Positions 25,463 to 34,402 of a DNA stretch of 64,000 nucleotides are shown here, piece after piece. Below the pieces are notes generated by a model that was not told where the DNA came from, did no database searches, and saw only the letters and a list, made by a program, of their open reading frames with translations. Within the stretch, counting starts at the first letter, position 1. Every line of letters begins with the position of its first letter. This stretch comes from JAKQIM01 sp964633225 (lineage in GTDB: Bacteria; Chloroflexota; Anaerolineae; Anaerolineales; UBA4823): assembly GCA_964633225.1 (NCBI GenBank), contig CAZWFQ010000004.1, positions 16,381 through 80,380 on the forward strand. The letters are read 5' to 3'. Both the position numbers and the translations under genes were made by a program.

Positions 25463-26038
25463 TCAGAAGGGCAGGCCAGCCATGTGGTGCAGCAGGGCGC
25501 GGGTCAAGAGGGCATCATCAATGGCCCGGTGCGCATTGGGCAGGGTGATGTTGCACTGCTTGCCGGCTGTATCGAGCGAGATCCAGCGGTAAGAACTGCG
25601 CTTGCTGTCCCATTCGCCATAGAAGCGGGCATACAACTTCATGATACAGAAAAAGGCCCCATCTTCCAAGTCCCAGCGCAGCCACGACCGAGTATGCGAC
25701 TGTTTCATCAGGCGCAGGTCAAAATCAACGTTATATACACCCACCCGGCGCCCAGCCAGCACGGCCCGCACCTGCGGCCAGATATCCAGCCAACCAGGGG
25801 CAGCCGCCACTTCCTCTGCCGTGATGCCATGCACCCGGGCTGCATCTGGCTCGATGCGCCCGCGCGGCTTGACCAGCGATTCAAACAACGGCTTGCCGTC
25901 CGCATCGATCACGCCAATCTCGATGATCTCAGCATTTGGGCCGGTGCCAGTGGTTTCAGTATCCAGGTAGACCGGGGCTGCCTCCAGCAAACGGCGAGCT
26001 TCAGCCACAGCCTCTTGACGAGCCGGGGAAAGGTTCAA
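25463..26038 (-). CDS. 3'-5' exonuclease, DEDDh family (DnaQ/RNase T-like)
   Basis: 191 residues. Exo I VYLDTETTGTG (~23-33), Exo II NVDFDLRLM, Exo III HRAIDDALLTRALL: all four acidic residues and the His of the DEDDh type are present. Stand-alone DnaQ-like exonucleases serve in proofreading, repair or RNA turnover. It precedes its inactive paralogue by 41 bases; that gap contains a short AGTG-rich repeat (25428-25456). Confidence 0.9.
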   Translation of the reverse strand: MNLSPARQEAVAEARRLLEAAPVYLDTETTGTGPNAEIIEIGVIDADGKPLFESLVKPRGRIEPDAARVHGITAEEVAAAPGWLDIWPQVRAVLAGRRVGVYNVDFDLRLMKQSHTRSWLRWDLEDGAFFCIMKLYARFYGEWDSKRSSYRWISLDTAGKQCNITLPNAHRAIDDALLTRALLHHMAGLPF

Positions 26039-26060
26039 AATTCACTCCTTTGCAATAAAA

Positions 26061-26735
26061 TCAAGCTGCATCTTCAGCCAACAGGGCTTTCAGGCGCGGG
26101 TGATCCGCATACGCGCCGTGGCGTTCGGGGGGTAGCAGGGCCGCAATGCGGCACATCACTTCATCCGTATATTGCTTGAGCTGTGCATCGCGGTCCCCCG
26201 GCCCCAGCGGCGGCAGCGTGAATGGCTTGCCCACGGTGAGGGTGATATCCAGGCGCTTGAAGTGCTTAAAACGATCTTTCACCACGGCATCTTCACTCCC
26301 CGTCACTGCCACCGGCACCACCGGCAGGCCCGCTTTGGCTGCCATGTAACTGGCGCCATCCCGCCCTTCCAACAGAGCGCCGCTCTTACTGCGCGTGCCT
26401 TCAGGAGCCACCACCAACATACCGCCCTTTTTCAAGCGACGGAACACCTCGCGCATGGCGTTCAGGTCGGCATTGAAGCGATCTACCCAGATGGCATCAA
26501 AAGCCTTCACCAGCCAGCGTACCCAGCCAGTTTCTTTGTACTTATCAGCCACCAACATAATGATATCGCGCCGGTCGAACAGGTAATACACAAGCCCTGC
26601 ATCAATGCGCCCAATATGGTTCGACACAGCCACAAAACTGGATGCATCTGGCACATACTCTCGCCCAACGATCTTCACCCGGGCCAACAGCTTGAACAAC
26701 AGGCGGATCAAGAAACGTGTAAAATGATACATCAT
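26061..26735 (-). CDS. plsC: 1-acyl-sn-glycerol-3-phosphate acyltransferase (PlsC family)
   Basis: 224 residues. Catalytic NHxxxxD motif SNHIGRIDAGL (~38-48), substrate-binding PEGTRSKSG (~113-121) and a membrane-associated N-terminal helix. It adds the second acyl chain to lysophosphatidic acid, or acts on another lysophospholipid. It is followed by the exonuclease pair on the same strand, 22 bases apart. Confidence 0.88.
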   Translation of the reverse strand: MMYHFTRFLIRLLFKLLARVKIVGREYVPDASSFVAVSNHIGRIDAGLVYYLFDRRDIIMLVADKYKETGWVRWLVKAFDAIWVDRFNADLNAMREVFRRLKKGGMLVVAPEGTRSKSGALLEGRDGASYMAAKAGLPVVPVAVTGSEDAVVKDRFKHFKRLDITLTVGKPFTLPPLGPGDRDAQLKQYTDEVMCRIAALLPPERHGAYADHPRLKALLAEDAA

Positions 26736-26756
26736 AGGGTGCCTCTCTCTACAATT

Positions 26757-28187
26757 TTATCGTGTTATTACCGGCAAAAACAGGCTGTAATCCAATGACA
26801 AAGGCTGTACATCAATTGCCAGCTCTAATATATCAGAATCCTTATAAAATCCCAACACAGTCACTGCCAGGCGGCTGGCGCGGCCATCCCACAACCGGGC
26901 GCTGGGGGTAGAAACATCATCCCAGGTCCGGCCGGCTGTCCAGGTATCATCGCACTCACCCAGGTTAGAGCTTGTCAGCATATCATAATTGCCATCGGCT
27001 TCCACCAGTACCACACCAGGGTGCGCCGGGCAGTCAACACCAGCCGCACAGCCCTGGGCATTAACCTGGTTCACCGTCGCATACTGGCTGACAATGCTTC
27101 GATCCACATGCCAGATCAACAAACCCGGGCAAAGCCCGGCCTGTTCCCACCCGGCATCAAACCCCCTTGGCTGCCGGTTTTCAAGCAAGAAGTACTCGTC
27201 ACTGGTCGGATCGCCGCGCGGGTACAGGCGGATAAAGTCGTTATATTCCTCGGCCGGATATAACCACACGGTTCTCGTCCCTTCCAGATATTCGACTGGT
27301 TCTGACCAGCCTAACCACTCTTTGGTTACCACGCTGGGCAGGAAAGGTATAGACCCACTCCAATCGGCGCCGTACAGGCCGTAACCCATCAGGTCCATCA
27401 ATCCCACCCCGGTTGTCGTCCAGGCTGTATTGTATAAATCGTACATTCCCAACCCATGCCCGTGTTCGTGGGCGCACAGCCCCACCCGGCTGATGCCCCC
27501 ATCGCTGTACAGCTCAGGGCAAATCGTATAATTATTGAAACGCTGCCCAGCGCGGCTGACATACTCGCCTCCCAGGCCTGCATCAGCCAGGCGGTAGGCC
27601 GTGGCCTCCAACGAGGTGTAAGCATTACCCGTATACATATAATTCAAACCTGCGAAAATCACCACCAGGTTCTCCACCATACCACTGTATGGGTTAGCAT
27701 AAGGGCTGAAATCAAAGCCCATCCTGTCCAGTTCCAATAACGCATGATACACCACACCGCCGTTATTGCGCGGGAAGGCATCCATATCATACCCATACTG
27801 GCCGTTTGCATAATACGTGATACGGTTAGGCAAGCGGATATAAGCATCAACCATCGCATCCTTCTCACCCATAGCCCCCACAATAGCGGTTTTCTGCGCG
27901 CTATAACGAAGCTGGCCGTAAGATGCTTTCCAAAAAAAATCAACAAAACCACCCGCGTCAAAAAAGTACGCCTCCCAATCCCTTCCATCAAACCTGCCTG
28001 GCAGGTAGAGAAAATCGACCAACAGCACCAGCAAAGGCTGGTCGCCAAGCCTGGGGATTGGATTAGAAATAGAACCAGGATCTGGTGGGAGTTGTGATGA
28101 TGTTAGCCCCCTCCCACTTCCCTCAGCCGATCCCGGCACTACCATCGACAGCAGCAGGAGAAAAACCAGCATACGCGTGCGCATCAT
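26757..28187 (-). CDS. Secreted M6-family metalloprotease
   Basis: 476 residues from ATG 28187 (paired ATGs). N-terminal signal peptide (RTRMLVFLLLLSMVVPGSA), then a zinc-protease domain with HEHGHGLGMYD, the extended HExxHxxGxxD motif of M6 (immune inhibitor A-like) enzymes, followed by the downstream Met-turn candidate VGLMDLMGYG. A C-terminal beta domain follows and the protein ends in DYSLFLPVITR. The same kind of tail (FVPLIQK) closes the FG-GAP protein at 34.3 kb, possibly a class-specific secretion or anchoring tag. A longer frame to 28256 would bury the signal peptide. Confidence 0.85.
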   Translation of the reverse strand: MMRTRMLVFLLLLSMVVPGSAEGSGRGLTSSQLPPDPGSISNPIPRLGDQPLLVLLVDFLYLPGRFDGRDWEAYFFDAGGFVDFFWKASYGQLRYSAQKTAIVGAMGEKDAMVDAYIRLPNRITYYANGQYGYDMDAFPRNNGGVVYHALLELDRMGFDFSPYANPYSGMVENLVVIFAGLNYMYTGNAYTSLEATAYRLADAGLGGEYVSRAGQRFNNYTICPELYSDGGISRVGLCAHEHGHGLGMYDLYNTAWTTTGVGLMDLMGYGLYGADWSGSIPFLPSVVTKEWLGWSEPVEYLEGTRTVWLYPAEEYNDFIRLYPRGDPTSDEYFLLENRQPRGFDAGWEQAGLCPGLLIWHVDRSIVSQYATVNQVNAQGCAAGVDCPAHPGVVLVEADGNYDMLTSSNLGECDDTWTAGRTWDDVSTPSARLWDGRASRLAVTVLGFYKDSDILELAIDVQPLSLDYSLFLPVITR

Positions 28188-28317
28188 AGCGTCATATTCC
28201 AAACATCCATCTATTTTAACGTAAAATACCCAGAAACGGGCTAAATGATCGAACATGACTCAGACGATTTATAATGGAGATAGTTCCCGATGTGTTCATT
28301 TCGGACAACAGGCAGAG

Positions 28318-28323
28318 TATAAT
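28318..28323 (+). promoter_or_regulatory. -10 box upstream of mtnP
   Basis: TATAAT at 28318-28323, ~34 bases before the ATG; the -35 position (TTCATT at 28295-28300, 17-base spacer) is poor. The leader contains ATAGGAGC as ribosome-binding site. Confidence 0.45.
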
Positions 28324-28356
28324 ACACACCATACCGAATAGATAGGAGCACACTAT

Positions 28357-29232
28357 ATGGAAAATTCCCCCATCCTGGCTGTTATCGGCGGCTCTGGTCT
28401 TTACCATATCCCCGGCCTGAGCGACGTAACCGAACACCAGCTCGACACTCCCTTTGGTAAGCCCAGCTCACCCGTAGTGGTGGGCACCCTGGAGGGGCAG
28501 CGCATTGCCTTTCTGGCCCGGCATGGGTTGGGGCATACCATCAGCCCATCCGAGATCAACTACCGTGCCAATATCTATGCCCTTAAAATGCTGGGCGTTG
28601 AGCGCCTGGTAGCTGTCAGTGCGTGCGGCTCGCTGCGCGAGGATTTTGCCCCTGGCGACATGGTCATCCCCGACCAACTGTACGACAACACCAAAGGCCG
28701 TGCCAACAGTTTCTTCAGCGGCGGCATGGTTGCCCACGCCGGCGTGGCTGACCCCTTCTGCAATCCCTTCTCAGAGCAAGTCTACCTGGCTGCCAAGGCC
28801 ACCGGCGCCATGGTGCACCGGGGCGGCGCTTTCATCACCATCGAAGGGCCGCGCTTCTCAACCCGGGCCGAATCAAACGTCTTCCGCTCCTGGGGCATGT
28901 CGCTGATCGGTATGACCACCAGCCCCGAGGCTTTCTTGGCCCGCGAAGCCGAGATGTGCTACGCCGTGATGGCCCACATCACCGATTACGACGTCTGGCA
29001 TCTTGAAGAAGAACCCGTCAGCGTCGAAGCCGTCATTGCCACCATGAACCAAAACACCCAGCATGCCCACCAAGCGATCATCAACCTGGTGCGCAGCTTG
29101 AGCGACCAGCAGCCCGCTCGCAATTGCGAATGCGGCACCGCACTCAAAAATGCCATCATTACTCGCCAGGAAGTGGTTACACCTGAAGCCCGCCAGCGGT
29201 TGGACCTATTGGTGGGAAAGTATCTCAAATAA
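28357..29232 (+). CDS. mtnP: S-methyl-5'-thioadenosine phosphorylase
   Basis: 291 residues. Phosphate-binding start IGGSGLYHIPG, SACGSLREDFAPGDMVIPDQ, the purine/ribose-site block EGPRFSTRAES and GMTTSPEAFLAREAE, and VMAHITDYDVWH, all as in MTAP/MtnP rather than inosine/guanosine-specific PNP. It splits methylthioadenosine from polyamine synthesis into adenine and methylthioribose-1-phosphate, first step of methionine salvage. GGAG lies ~9 bases upstream. The SEDS gene follows after 8 bases, with no functional link evident. Confidence 0.93.
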   Translation: MENSPILAVIGGSGLYHIPGLSDVTEHQLDTPFGKPSSPVVVGTLEGQRIAFLARHGLGHTISPSEINYRANIYALKMLGVERLVAVSACGSLREDFAPGDMVIPDQLYDNTKGRANSFFSGGMVAHAGVADPFCNPFSEQVYLAAKATGAMVHRGGAFITIEGPRFSTRAESNVFRSWGMSLIGMTTSPEAFLAREAEMCYAVMAHITDYDVWHLEEEPVSVEAVIATMNQNTQHAHQAIINLVRSLSDQQPARNCECGTALKNAIITRQEVVTPEARQRLDLLVGKYLK

Positions 29233-29240
29233 AATAATCT

Positions 29241-31898
29241 GTGCTGCACCCACGTTGGACCGCCGAGCAGATTGAGCGCCGGCTGCTGCTTTTAGCTGGC
29301 GCTTTTGTGTGCCTCTATGCCATCGCCCTGACCTTGTCGCCTGCTGCCCGCCAGCGTAACTGGCTGGTGGATTATCGTTGGCTGCACTGGCTGGGCGCAG
29401 CCGCCTGGGCGGGCATGTTTACCCTGGCCTGGCGTGCCTTGGCGCGCTGGCTGCCAGGGCATGATCCCTATCTGCTGCCCGTAGCCGCCTTGCTCAGCGG
29501 CTGGGGCCTGCTCACCATCTACCGTCTTGAGCCCCAATACGGCCTGCGCCAGAGCGCCTGGCTGGCAGTGGGCTTGGGTGTTTTCATCCTGGGGCTGCGC
29601 CTGCCCAATGGGCTGGATCTGCTGCGGCGCTACAAGTATATCTGGCTGACCAGCGGCCTTCTGCTGACCGCCGGCACCCTGGTCTTCGGCACCAACCCCC
29701 TCGGCGCAGGGCCGCGCCTGTGGTTGGGCTGCTGTGGGTTGTACTTCCAACCATCCGAACCCCTCAAGCTCTTATTGATCGTGTACCTGGCTGCTTACCT
29801 GGCAGACCGCTGGCCCGCCCAGGCAGGCGCCGCTTCGGGCCGCCCCGCCACGTCTCTTCTGCCCCTGCTGGGCCCCAGCCTGATCATGACCGGCCTGGCT
29901 TTGCTGCTGTTAATTGTCCAACGCGACCTCGGTACAGCCTCCATCTTTCTCTTCTTGTATGCCGCCATTACCTACGCCGCCACCGGCGACCGCCGCGTGG
30001 TATGGATCAGCGCGCTGGCTGTGATCCTGGCTGGGGTGGCTGGTTATGCCCTCTTCGATGTCGTGCGCCTGCGCGTCGAAGCCTGGCTCAACCCCTGGCT
30101 GGACCCCAGCGGGCGCTCTTACCAGATCGTCCAATCGCTGTTGGCCGTGGCCAATGGCGGGTTGTTGGGGCGCGGGCCAGGCCTGGGCAGCCCGGGCCTG
30201 GTGCCGGTGGCCATCTCCGATTTCATTTTTGCCGCCATCGCTGAAGAAAGCGGCCTGGTTGGCATCCTGGGCCTGCTGGCTTTGCTGGCTCTCTTGACCG
30301 GTCGCGGCCTGCGCCGGGCATTAGGTGCGCCAGATGCCTTCAGGCGCTTGCTGGCAGCCGGGCTGGCAGCTTACCTGGCAGCGCAGAGCATTTTGATCAT
30401 TGGCGGCAACCTGCGGCTGCTGCCCCTCACCGGCGTAACCCTGCCCTTTGTCTCTTACGGCGGTTCTTCATTACTGAGCGCTTTTCTGGCCTTGCTGCTC
30501 TTGCTGCAAGCCGGAGCAGACGCGGATCAGCCCGCACGGCTGGCGCGGCAGCACAGCCAATCTTACCGCCAGCTAAGCGGGGGGCTGCTCTTGGGCCTGG
30601 CGGCTGCCGGCCTGGTGGCTGGCTGGTGGGGCATCTGGCGCGGCCCAGATTTGCTAGAACGCACCGACAATGCTCGCCGTGGCATTGCAGACCTGTACGT
30701 AAAGCGCGGCACGCTGCTCGACCAGCACAACGTGCCCCTGGCAGAATCCAGCGGCATACCTGGCCAATTCACCCGCCAGTATATCTACCCAGATCTTAGC
30801 CCGGTTCTCGGCTATACGCATCCAGCCTACGGCCAATCCAGCATGGAAGCTTCTCTCGATCCCTATTTGCGCGGCTTGCAGGGTAACCCTGGCCTTGAGA
30901 TCTGGTGGGAACATTTGCTCTACGGCCAACCACCTGCCGGCCTGGACGTGCGCCTGAGCCTGGACTTGCGCCCCCAGCAGATCGCCGATGCACTCTTAGA
31001 TGGGCAAGCCGGTGCTGTGGTGTTATTGAATGCCGGCAGTGGCGAGGTTTTAACCATGGCCTCCAGCCCAACCTTTGACGCCAACCTGCTGGACACCAAC
31101 TGGCAGACCCTGCTGCAAGATCCTGCTGCCCCCCTGCTCAACCGGGCGGCATTGGGCCTTTATCCCACCGGGGCGGCCCTGGGGCCCCTGCTGTTAGCCG
31201 GGCGCATTGAACAGGGCATTCTGCCCACCAGCGTCCACAGCCTCTCGGTGACCCTGGATGGGCAAACGCTGACCTGCGCCCGCACCCCCGCCAGCCACAA
31301 CTGGGGCGCCCTGGTGGCTGCCGGCTGCCCGGGGACATCCGTGGCCCTGGGTGAGCTGCTCGGCTCACAGGCCCTGCTGGAATTGTATGCCCAACTTGGG
31401 CTGTACACCGCCCCCAGCCTGCGCATCGAAACCGCCAGCTCAAACCGCCCACAAACTGTAGAAGATGCCGCCCGCTACGCCCTGGGCTTGCCCGATCCCA
31501 CCACCGGGCAAAGCCTGCTCGTCAGCCCGCTGCAGATGGTGCGCGCCGCCGCTGCGCTCAGCAATGGCGGACAGCGCGTGGGCCTGCGCCTGGCCCTGGC
31601 TGTTGATACGCCGCAGGCTGGCTGGGTGCTGCTGCCGCCCCTGGAGGATCCGGCGGCTGTTTTCTTGCAATCTACCACCAATTCCACCAGCCAACTGCTG
31701 GCTGACGATGTGCTGCCCATCTGGCAGAGCCTGTCAGTCATTGCCGAAGGCCCATCTGCCTACACCTGGTACCTGGGCGGGACCCTGCCTGATTGGCCTG
31801 GCGTCTCGCTCAGCGTGGTTGTGCTGCTGGAACAAGCCAACCCCGCCTTGGCAGAGCAGATCGGTCAAGCCGTGTTACAAGCTGCTGTGCAGCCATGA
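29241..31898 (+). CDS. SEDS peptidoglycan polymerase (FtsW/RodA-like) fused to a degenerate transpeptidase domain
   Basis: 885 residues, GTG start at 29241. Residues ~15-430 are a FtsW/RodA-type polymerase with ~12 helices: QPSEPLKLLLIVYLAAYLAD, the LNPWLDPSGRSYQIVQSL loop with the conserved Asp288, AVANGGLLGRGPGLG and SDFIFAAIAEESGLVG. Residues ~480-880 follow the penicillin-binding-protein fold (RGTLLDQHNVPLAES; GAVVLLNAGSGEVLTMAS), but the three catalytic motifs are lost: SxxK is AALG (645-648), SxN is not found and KTG is replaced (AEGPSAYTWYLGG). So it is a probably active glycan polymerase carrying a non-catalytic transpeptidase-like domain, perhaps as partner or activator. No Shine-Dalgarno is evident. 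Confidence 0.82.
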   Translation: MLHPRWTAEQIERRLLLLAGAFVCLYAIALTLSPAARQRNWLVDYRWLHWLGAAAWAGMFTLAWRALARWLPGHDPYLLPVAALLSGWGLLTIYRLEPQYGLRQSAWLAVGLGVFILGLRLPNGLDLLRRYKYIWLTSGLLLTAGTLVFGTNPLGAGPRLWLGCCGLYFQPSEPLKLLLIVYLAAYLADRWPAQAGAASGRPATSLLPLLGPSLIMTGLALLLLIVQRDLGTASIFLFLYAAITYAATGDRRVVWISALAVILAGVAGYALFDVVRLRVEAWLNPWLDPSGRSYQIVQSLLAVANGGLLGRGPGLGSPGLVPVAISDFIFAAIAEESGLVGILGLLALLALLTGRGLRRALGAPDAFRRLLAAGLAAYLAAQSILIIGGNLRLLPLTGVTLPFVSYGGSSLLSAFLALLLLLQAGADADQPARLARQHSQSYRQLSGGLLLGLAAAGLVAGWWGIWRGPDLLERTDNARRGIADLYVKRGTLLDQHNVPLAESSGIPGQFTRQYIYPDLSPVLGYTHPAYGQSSMEASLDPYLRGLQGNPGLEIWWEHLLYGQPPAGLDVRLSLDLRPQQIADALLDGQAGAVVLLNAGSGEVLTMASSPTFDANLLDTNWQTLLQDPAAPLLNRAALGLYPTGAALGPLLLAGRIEQGILPTSVHSLSVTLDGQTLTCARTPASHNWGALVAAGCPGTSVALGELLGSQALLELYAQLGLYTAPSLRIETASSNRPQTVEDAARYALGLPDPTTGQSLLVSPLQMVRAAAALSNGGQRVGLRLALAVDTPQAGWVLLPPLEDPAAVFLQSTTNSTSQLLADDVLPIWQSLSVIAEGPSAYTWYLGGTLPDWPGVSLSVVVLLEQANPALAEQIGQAVLQAAVQP

Positions 31899-31923
31899 TA
31901 CCCCTAAAAATTCAGGCGATTGG

Positions 31924-31929
31924 TATAAT
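31924..31929 (+). promoter_or_regulatory. -10 box of the response-regulator/FG-GAP operon
   Basis: Perfect TATAAT, 15 bases before GTG 31945, so the leader would be ~9 bases and just contain the CGGAGC ribosome-binding site. No clear -35. Confidence 0.45.
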
Positions 31930-31944
31930 ACAGTCGGAGCAAGC

Positions 31945-32643
31945 GTGAACGATAAAGGGAAATTGATCTTACTCGTCGACGATGAGCCTTTGCAGCTCAA
32001 AGCAACGCAAATCATGCTGCAAGAGGCCGGCTTTCAAGTACTCCTTGCCGCCAATGGCGCGCAGGGGCTTAAGCTGGCCTTAGACCGCTCCCCCGACCTG
32101 GTGATGCTGGATTGGATGATGCCAGACATGGATGGGTTAGAGGTCTGCAAGCAGTTGCGCGAGCACTCCAGCGTGCCCATCATCATGATCACCGCCCTAT
32201 CGAGCGAAAAGAACAAAATTGCCGGGTTGGAAGCCGGGGCTGACGATTACATCACCAAGCCTTTTGGGCGCGGCGAATTGTTGGCACGCGTGAATGCTGT
32301 TCTACGACGCGCCAGTAACCCCTCGCACCCCGCTGAAAACCAAACCCTGGTCCTGGAGGCCTTGCAAGTTGATTTCGCCAACCGGCGGGTATGGTTAGAT
32401 GAGCATGAGGTGCGCCTTTCGCCCACCGAATTCAGCCTGCTGCGCGAGCTTGCCCGCCAACCCGGAAAGGTGCTCAGCAACGAAGAGATCCTCAAATGCG
32501 TCTGGGGCACCGATTACATTACAGATACCTCCCTGGTACGAAAAGTGATCCACCGCCTGCGCCAGAAGATCGAGCTCGACCCTCAGGATCCACATTACGT
32601 GCTTTCGCAGCCAGGATTTGGCTACTACCTGGCCCAGAAATGA
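31945..32643 (+). CDS. OmpR-family response regulator
   Basis: 232 residues from GTG 31945 (CGGAGC at 31935-31940). Intact receiver: LLVDDE, Asp56 in LVMLDWMMPDMDG, ITKPF with the conserved Lys; winged helix VRLSPTEFSLLRELARQPG and SQPGFGYYLAQK. No kinase gene is adjacent. The stop overlaps the ATG of the FG-GAP gene by four bases (ATGA), so regulator and secreted protein are translationally coupled, an unusual pairing. A much longer frame open from 31465 overlaps the SEDS gene and is not real. Confidence 0.88.
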   Translation: MNDKGKLILLVDDEPLQLKATQIMLQEAGFQVLLAANGAQGLKLALDRSPDLVMLDWMMPDMDGLEVCKQLREHSSVPIIMITALSSEKNKIAGLEAGADDYITKPFGRGELLARVNAVLRRASNPSHPAENQTLVLEALQVDFANRRVWLDEHEVRLSPTEFSLLRELARQPGKVLSNEEILKCVWGTDYITDTSLVRKVIHRLRQKIELDPQDPHYVLSQPGFGYYLAQK

Positions 32644-34364
32644 TCAATCCCCTCCCACGCCCATCACAAGATTGGCGCGCCCCCCTGCCAGTGCCCACAA
32701 AACGCCTTCTAGCCTTACTATTCCTGGTGGCCATTTCAGCACTGCTGGCCCTATCCCCAGGCCCGCGCGCCGCGGCAAACACCATCCAGGAGCCAGAATT
32801 GAAGTGGGCCTACGGCGGCTGCAGCGCGGGCGGCTGGTGCCAGACCGGCTGGTATTCCTCGCCTGCCGTGGGCGATATCGACGGCGACAACCAGGCCGAG
32901 GTGATTGGCGCCGCTTACGATATCTATGTGCTAGACGGCAATACTGGAAATATTGAATGGAAAGTGGCCTCTGGCCACGATCGCTCTCAGCCAGACGCTG
33001 ATGATGTCGGCCGCACCTGGCCCGGGGTGGCCCTGGGCGATATCGACGGCGACGGAGCATTGGAGTTCGCCACCGCCCACAGCGGCGGCTGGGTGGCTGT
33101 TTATGATTCTGCTGGGTACTTCAAGCCTGGCTGGCCCCAACGCCCCACCACCTACGAGCTGCGCGGCCTGGCCCTTTCAGACCTGGACCAGGATGGCACC
33201 CTGGAGGTGATCGTCACCGGCGGCGTTTCTACCAATGATGACGTGGACTACATCGCCAACACCTGGGTTTTCGAGCACGATGGCAGCCTGCGCCCCGGCT
33301 GGCCTCAGCTCAACAACACCAGCGGCTACGATTGGGGCGTATTCAACGACAACCTGGCGGTTGGCAACCTGTATGGCGACGGGCGGGGCGAGCTCGTTGT
33401 GCCATCTGATGTGCACTACATCTGCGCTTACGATGATCACGGCACAATGCTGCCGGCCCACAGCATGTACGGCGGCAAGGGCTGGGGCCGGGTGGGGATC
33501 TGGGAAAGCCTGGCCATTGAGCTGCGCGGCTGGGGCAGGTGCAACGGCGAGCGTGCCGAGAGCTACCGCACCAACTTTGCCCATGGGCCGGCCGTCATCG
33601 CCGACGTCAACGGTGACCGGCGCATGGAAGTGGTTGCCACCGGCAATGTATACGATTGCAATGGATCGTACGACAGCCGCTATACGGGCCTTTACATCTT
33701 CAACGCTGACCGCTCGCGCTTTGTATCTGCAGGCTTCGATTGGCAAATCCCGCCCATTGATACCGGCGCACCGATCCAAGAAAACTACTGGGTCATTGAA
33801 AGTGCCCAATCCAATCCTGCTGTGGCCGACCTGGATGGCGACGGGCTGATGGAAATCATCTTTGCCTCCTATGATGGGCGCCTGCACGCCTTCTGGCTGG
33901 ATAAAACCGAACACGGTCATTGGCCCTATTCTGTTTACCACGGCACCGAAGACATCTACCGCTTTGCATCTGAGCCCGCCATCGCCGACCTGGATAACGA
34001 TGGGCAGGCAGAAGTGATCTTCACCTCCTGGACGCAGATTGGCTCGAACCAGGTGGGCATGCTGCACATCCTCACCAGCCTGGGCGAACCGATCTACGAG
34101 CTGCCCCTGCCGGCCCCCTCGAACGATGAAGATTGGAACGGCGCCCTGCCCGCCCCCACCCTGGCAAACATCGATGGAGATAGCGACCTGGAAGTGGTGC
34201 TCAACACGGCGCATTCAGGGCTGGTGGCCTATGACCTGCCCGGCACGGCCTCTGCCCGCCTGCTGTGGAGCACCGGGCGCGGCTCTTACTGGCGCGACGC
34301 CTATGTACCTCTCCGGTCCTTTGTGGTTGCCGCCCAGATTTTCGTGCCGCTGATCCAAAAATAA
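32640..34364 (+). CDS. Secreted FG-GAP/VCBS-repeat (beta-propeller) protein
   Basis: 574 residues. N-terminal basic stretch and hydrophobic signal (LLALLFLVAISALLALSPG) ending at ARAAAN-like cleavage. The rest is made of FG-GAP-type repeats with calcium-binding D-x-D-x-D-G loops: VGDIDGDNQAEVIG, LGDIDGDGALEFATA, LSDLDQDGTLEVIVT, IADVNGDRRMEVVAT, VADLDGDGLMEIIFA, IADLDNDGQAEVIFT and LANIDGDSDLEVVL, i.e. about seven blades of an integrin-like propeller. It ends in AAQIFVPLIQK, similar to the M6 protease tail. Likely an extracellular binding or sensing protein, coupled to the preceding regulator. The gene's 5' end overlaps that regulator by four bases. Confidence 0.85.
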   Translation: MINPLPRPSQDWRAPLPVPTKRLLALLFLVAISALLALSPGPRAAANTIQEPELKWAYGGCSAGGWCQTGWYSSPAVGDIDGDNQAEVIGAAYDIYVLDGNTGNIEWKVASGHDRSQPDADDVGRTWPGVALGDIDGDGALEFATAHSGGWVAVYDSAGYFKPGWPQRPTTYELRGLALSDLDQDGTLEVIVTGGVSTNDDVDYIANTWVFEHDGSLRPGWPQLNNTSGYDWGVFNDNLAVGNLYGDGRGELVVPSDVHYICAYDDHGTMLPAHSMYGGKGWGRVGIWESLAIELRGWGRCNGERAESYRTNFAHGPAVIADVNGDRRMEVVATGNVYDCNGSYDSRYTGLYIFNADRSRFVSAGFDWQIPPIDTGAPIQENYWVIESAQSNPAVADLDGDGLMEIIFASYDGRLHAFWLDKTEHGHWPYSVYHGTEDIYRFASEPAIADLDNDGQAEVIFTSWTQIGSNQVGMLHILTSLGEPIYELPLPAPSNDEDWNGALPAPTLANIDGDSDLEVVLNTAHSGLVAYDLPGTASARLLWSTGRGSYWRDAYVPLRSFVVAAQIFVPLIQK

Positions 34365-34402
34365 TGCCCCTGCCTGGTACAATGGGCTCCCTGGAGATCA
34401 CC

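Noticed and set aside
31465..32643. 392-residue frame containing the response regulator
   Set aside because: The first 160 residues overlap the SEDS gene in another frame and have no domain features; the real start is GTG 31945 with its own ribosome-binding site and -10.
33177..34214. Long open frames antisense to FG-GAP, KimA, SEDS and FtsK genes
   Set aside because: They mirror GC-rich coding sequence on the opposite strand, lack ribosome-binding sites and show no recognisable domains.
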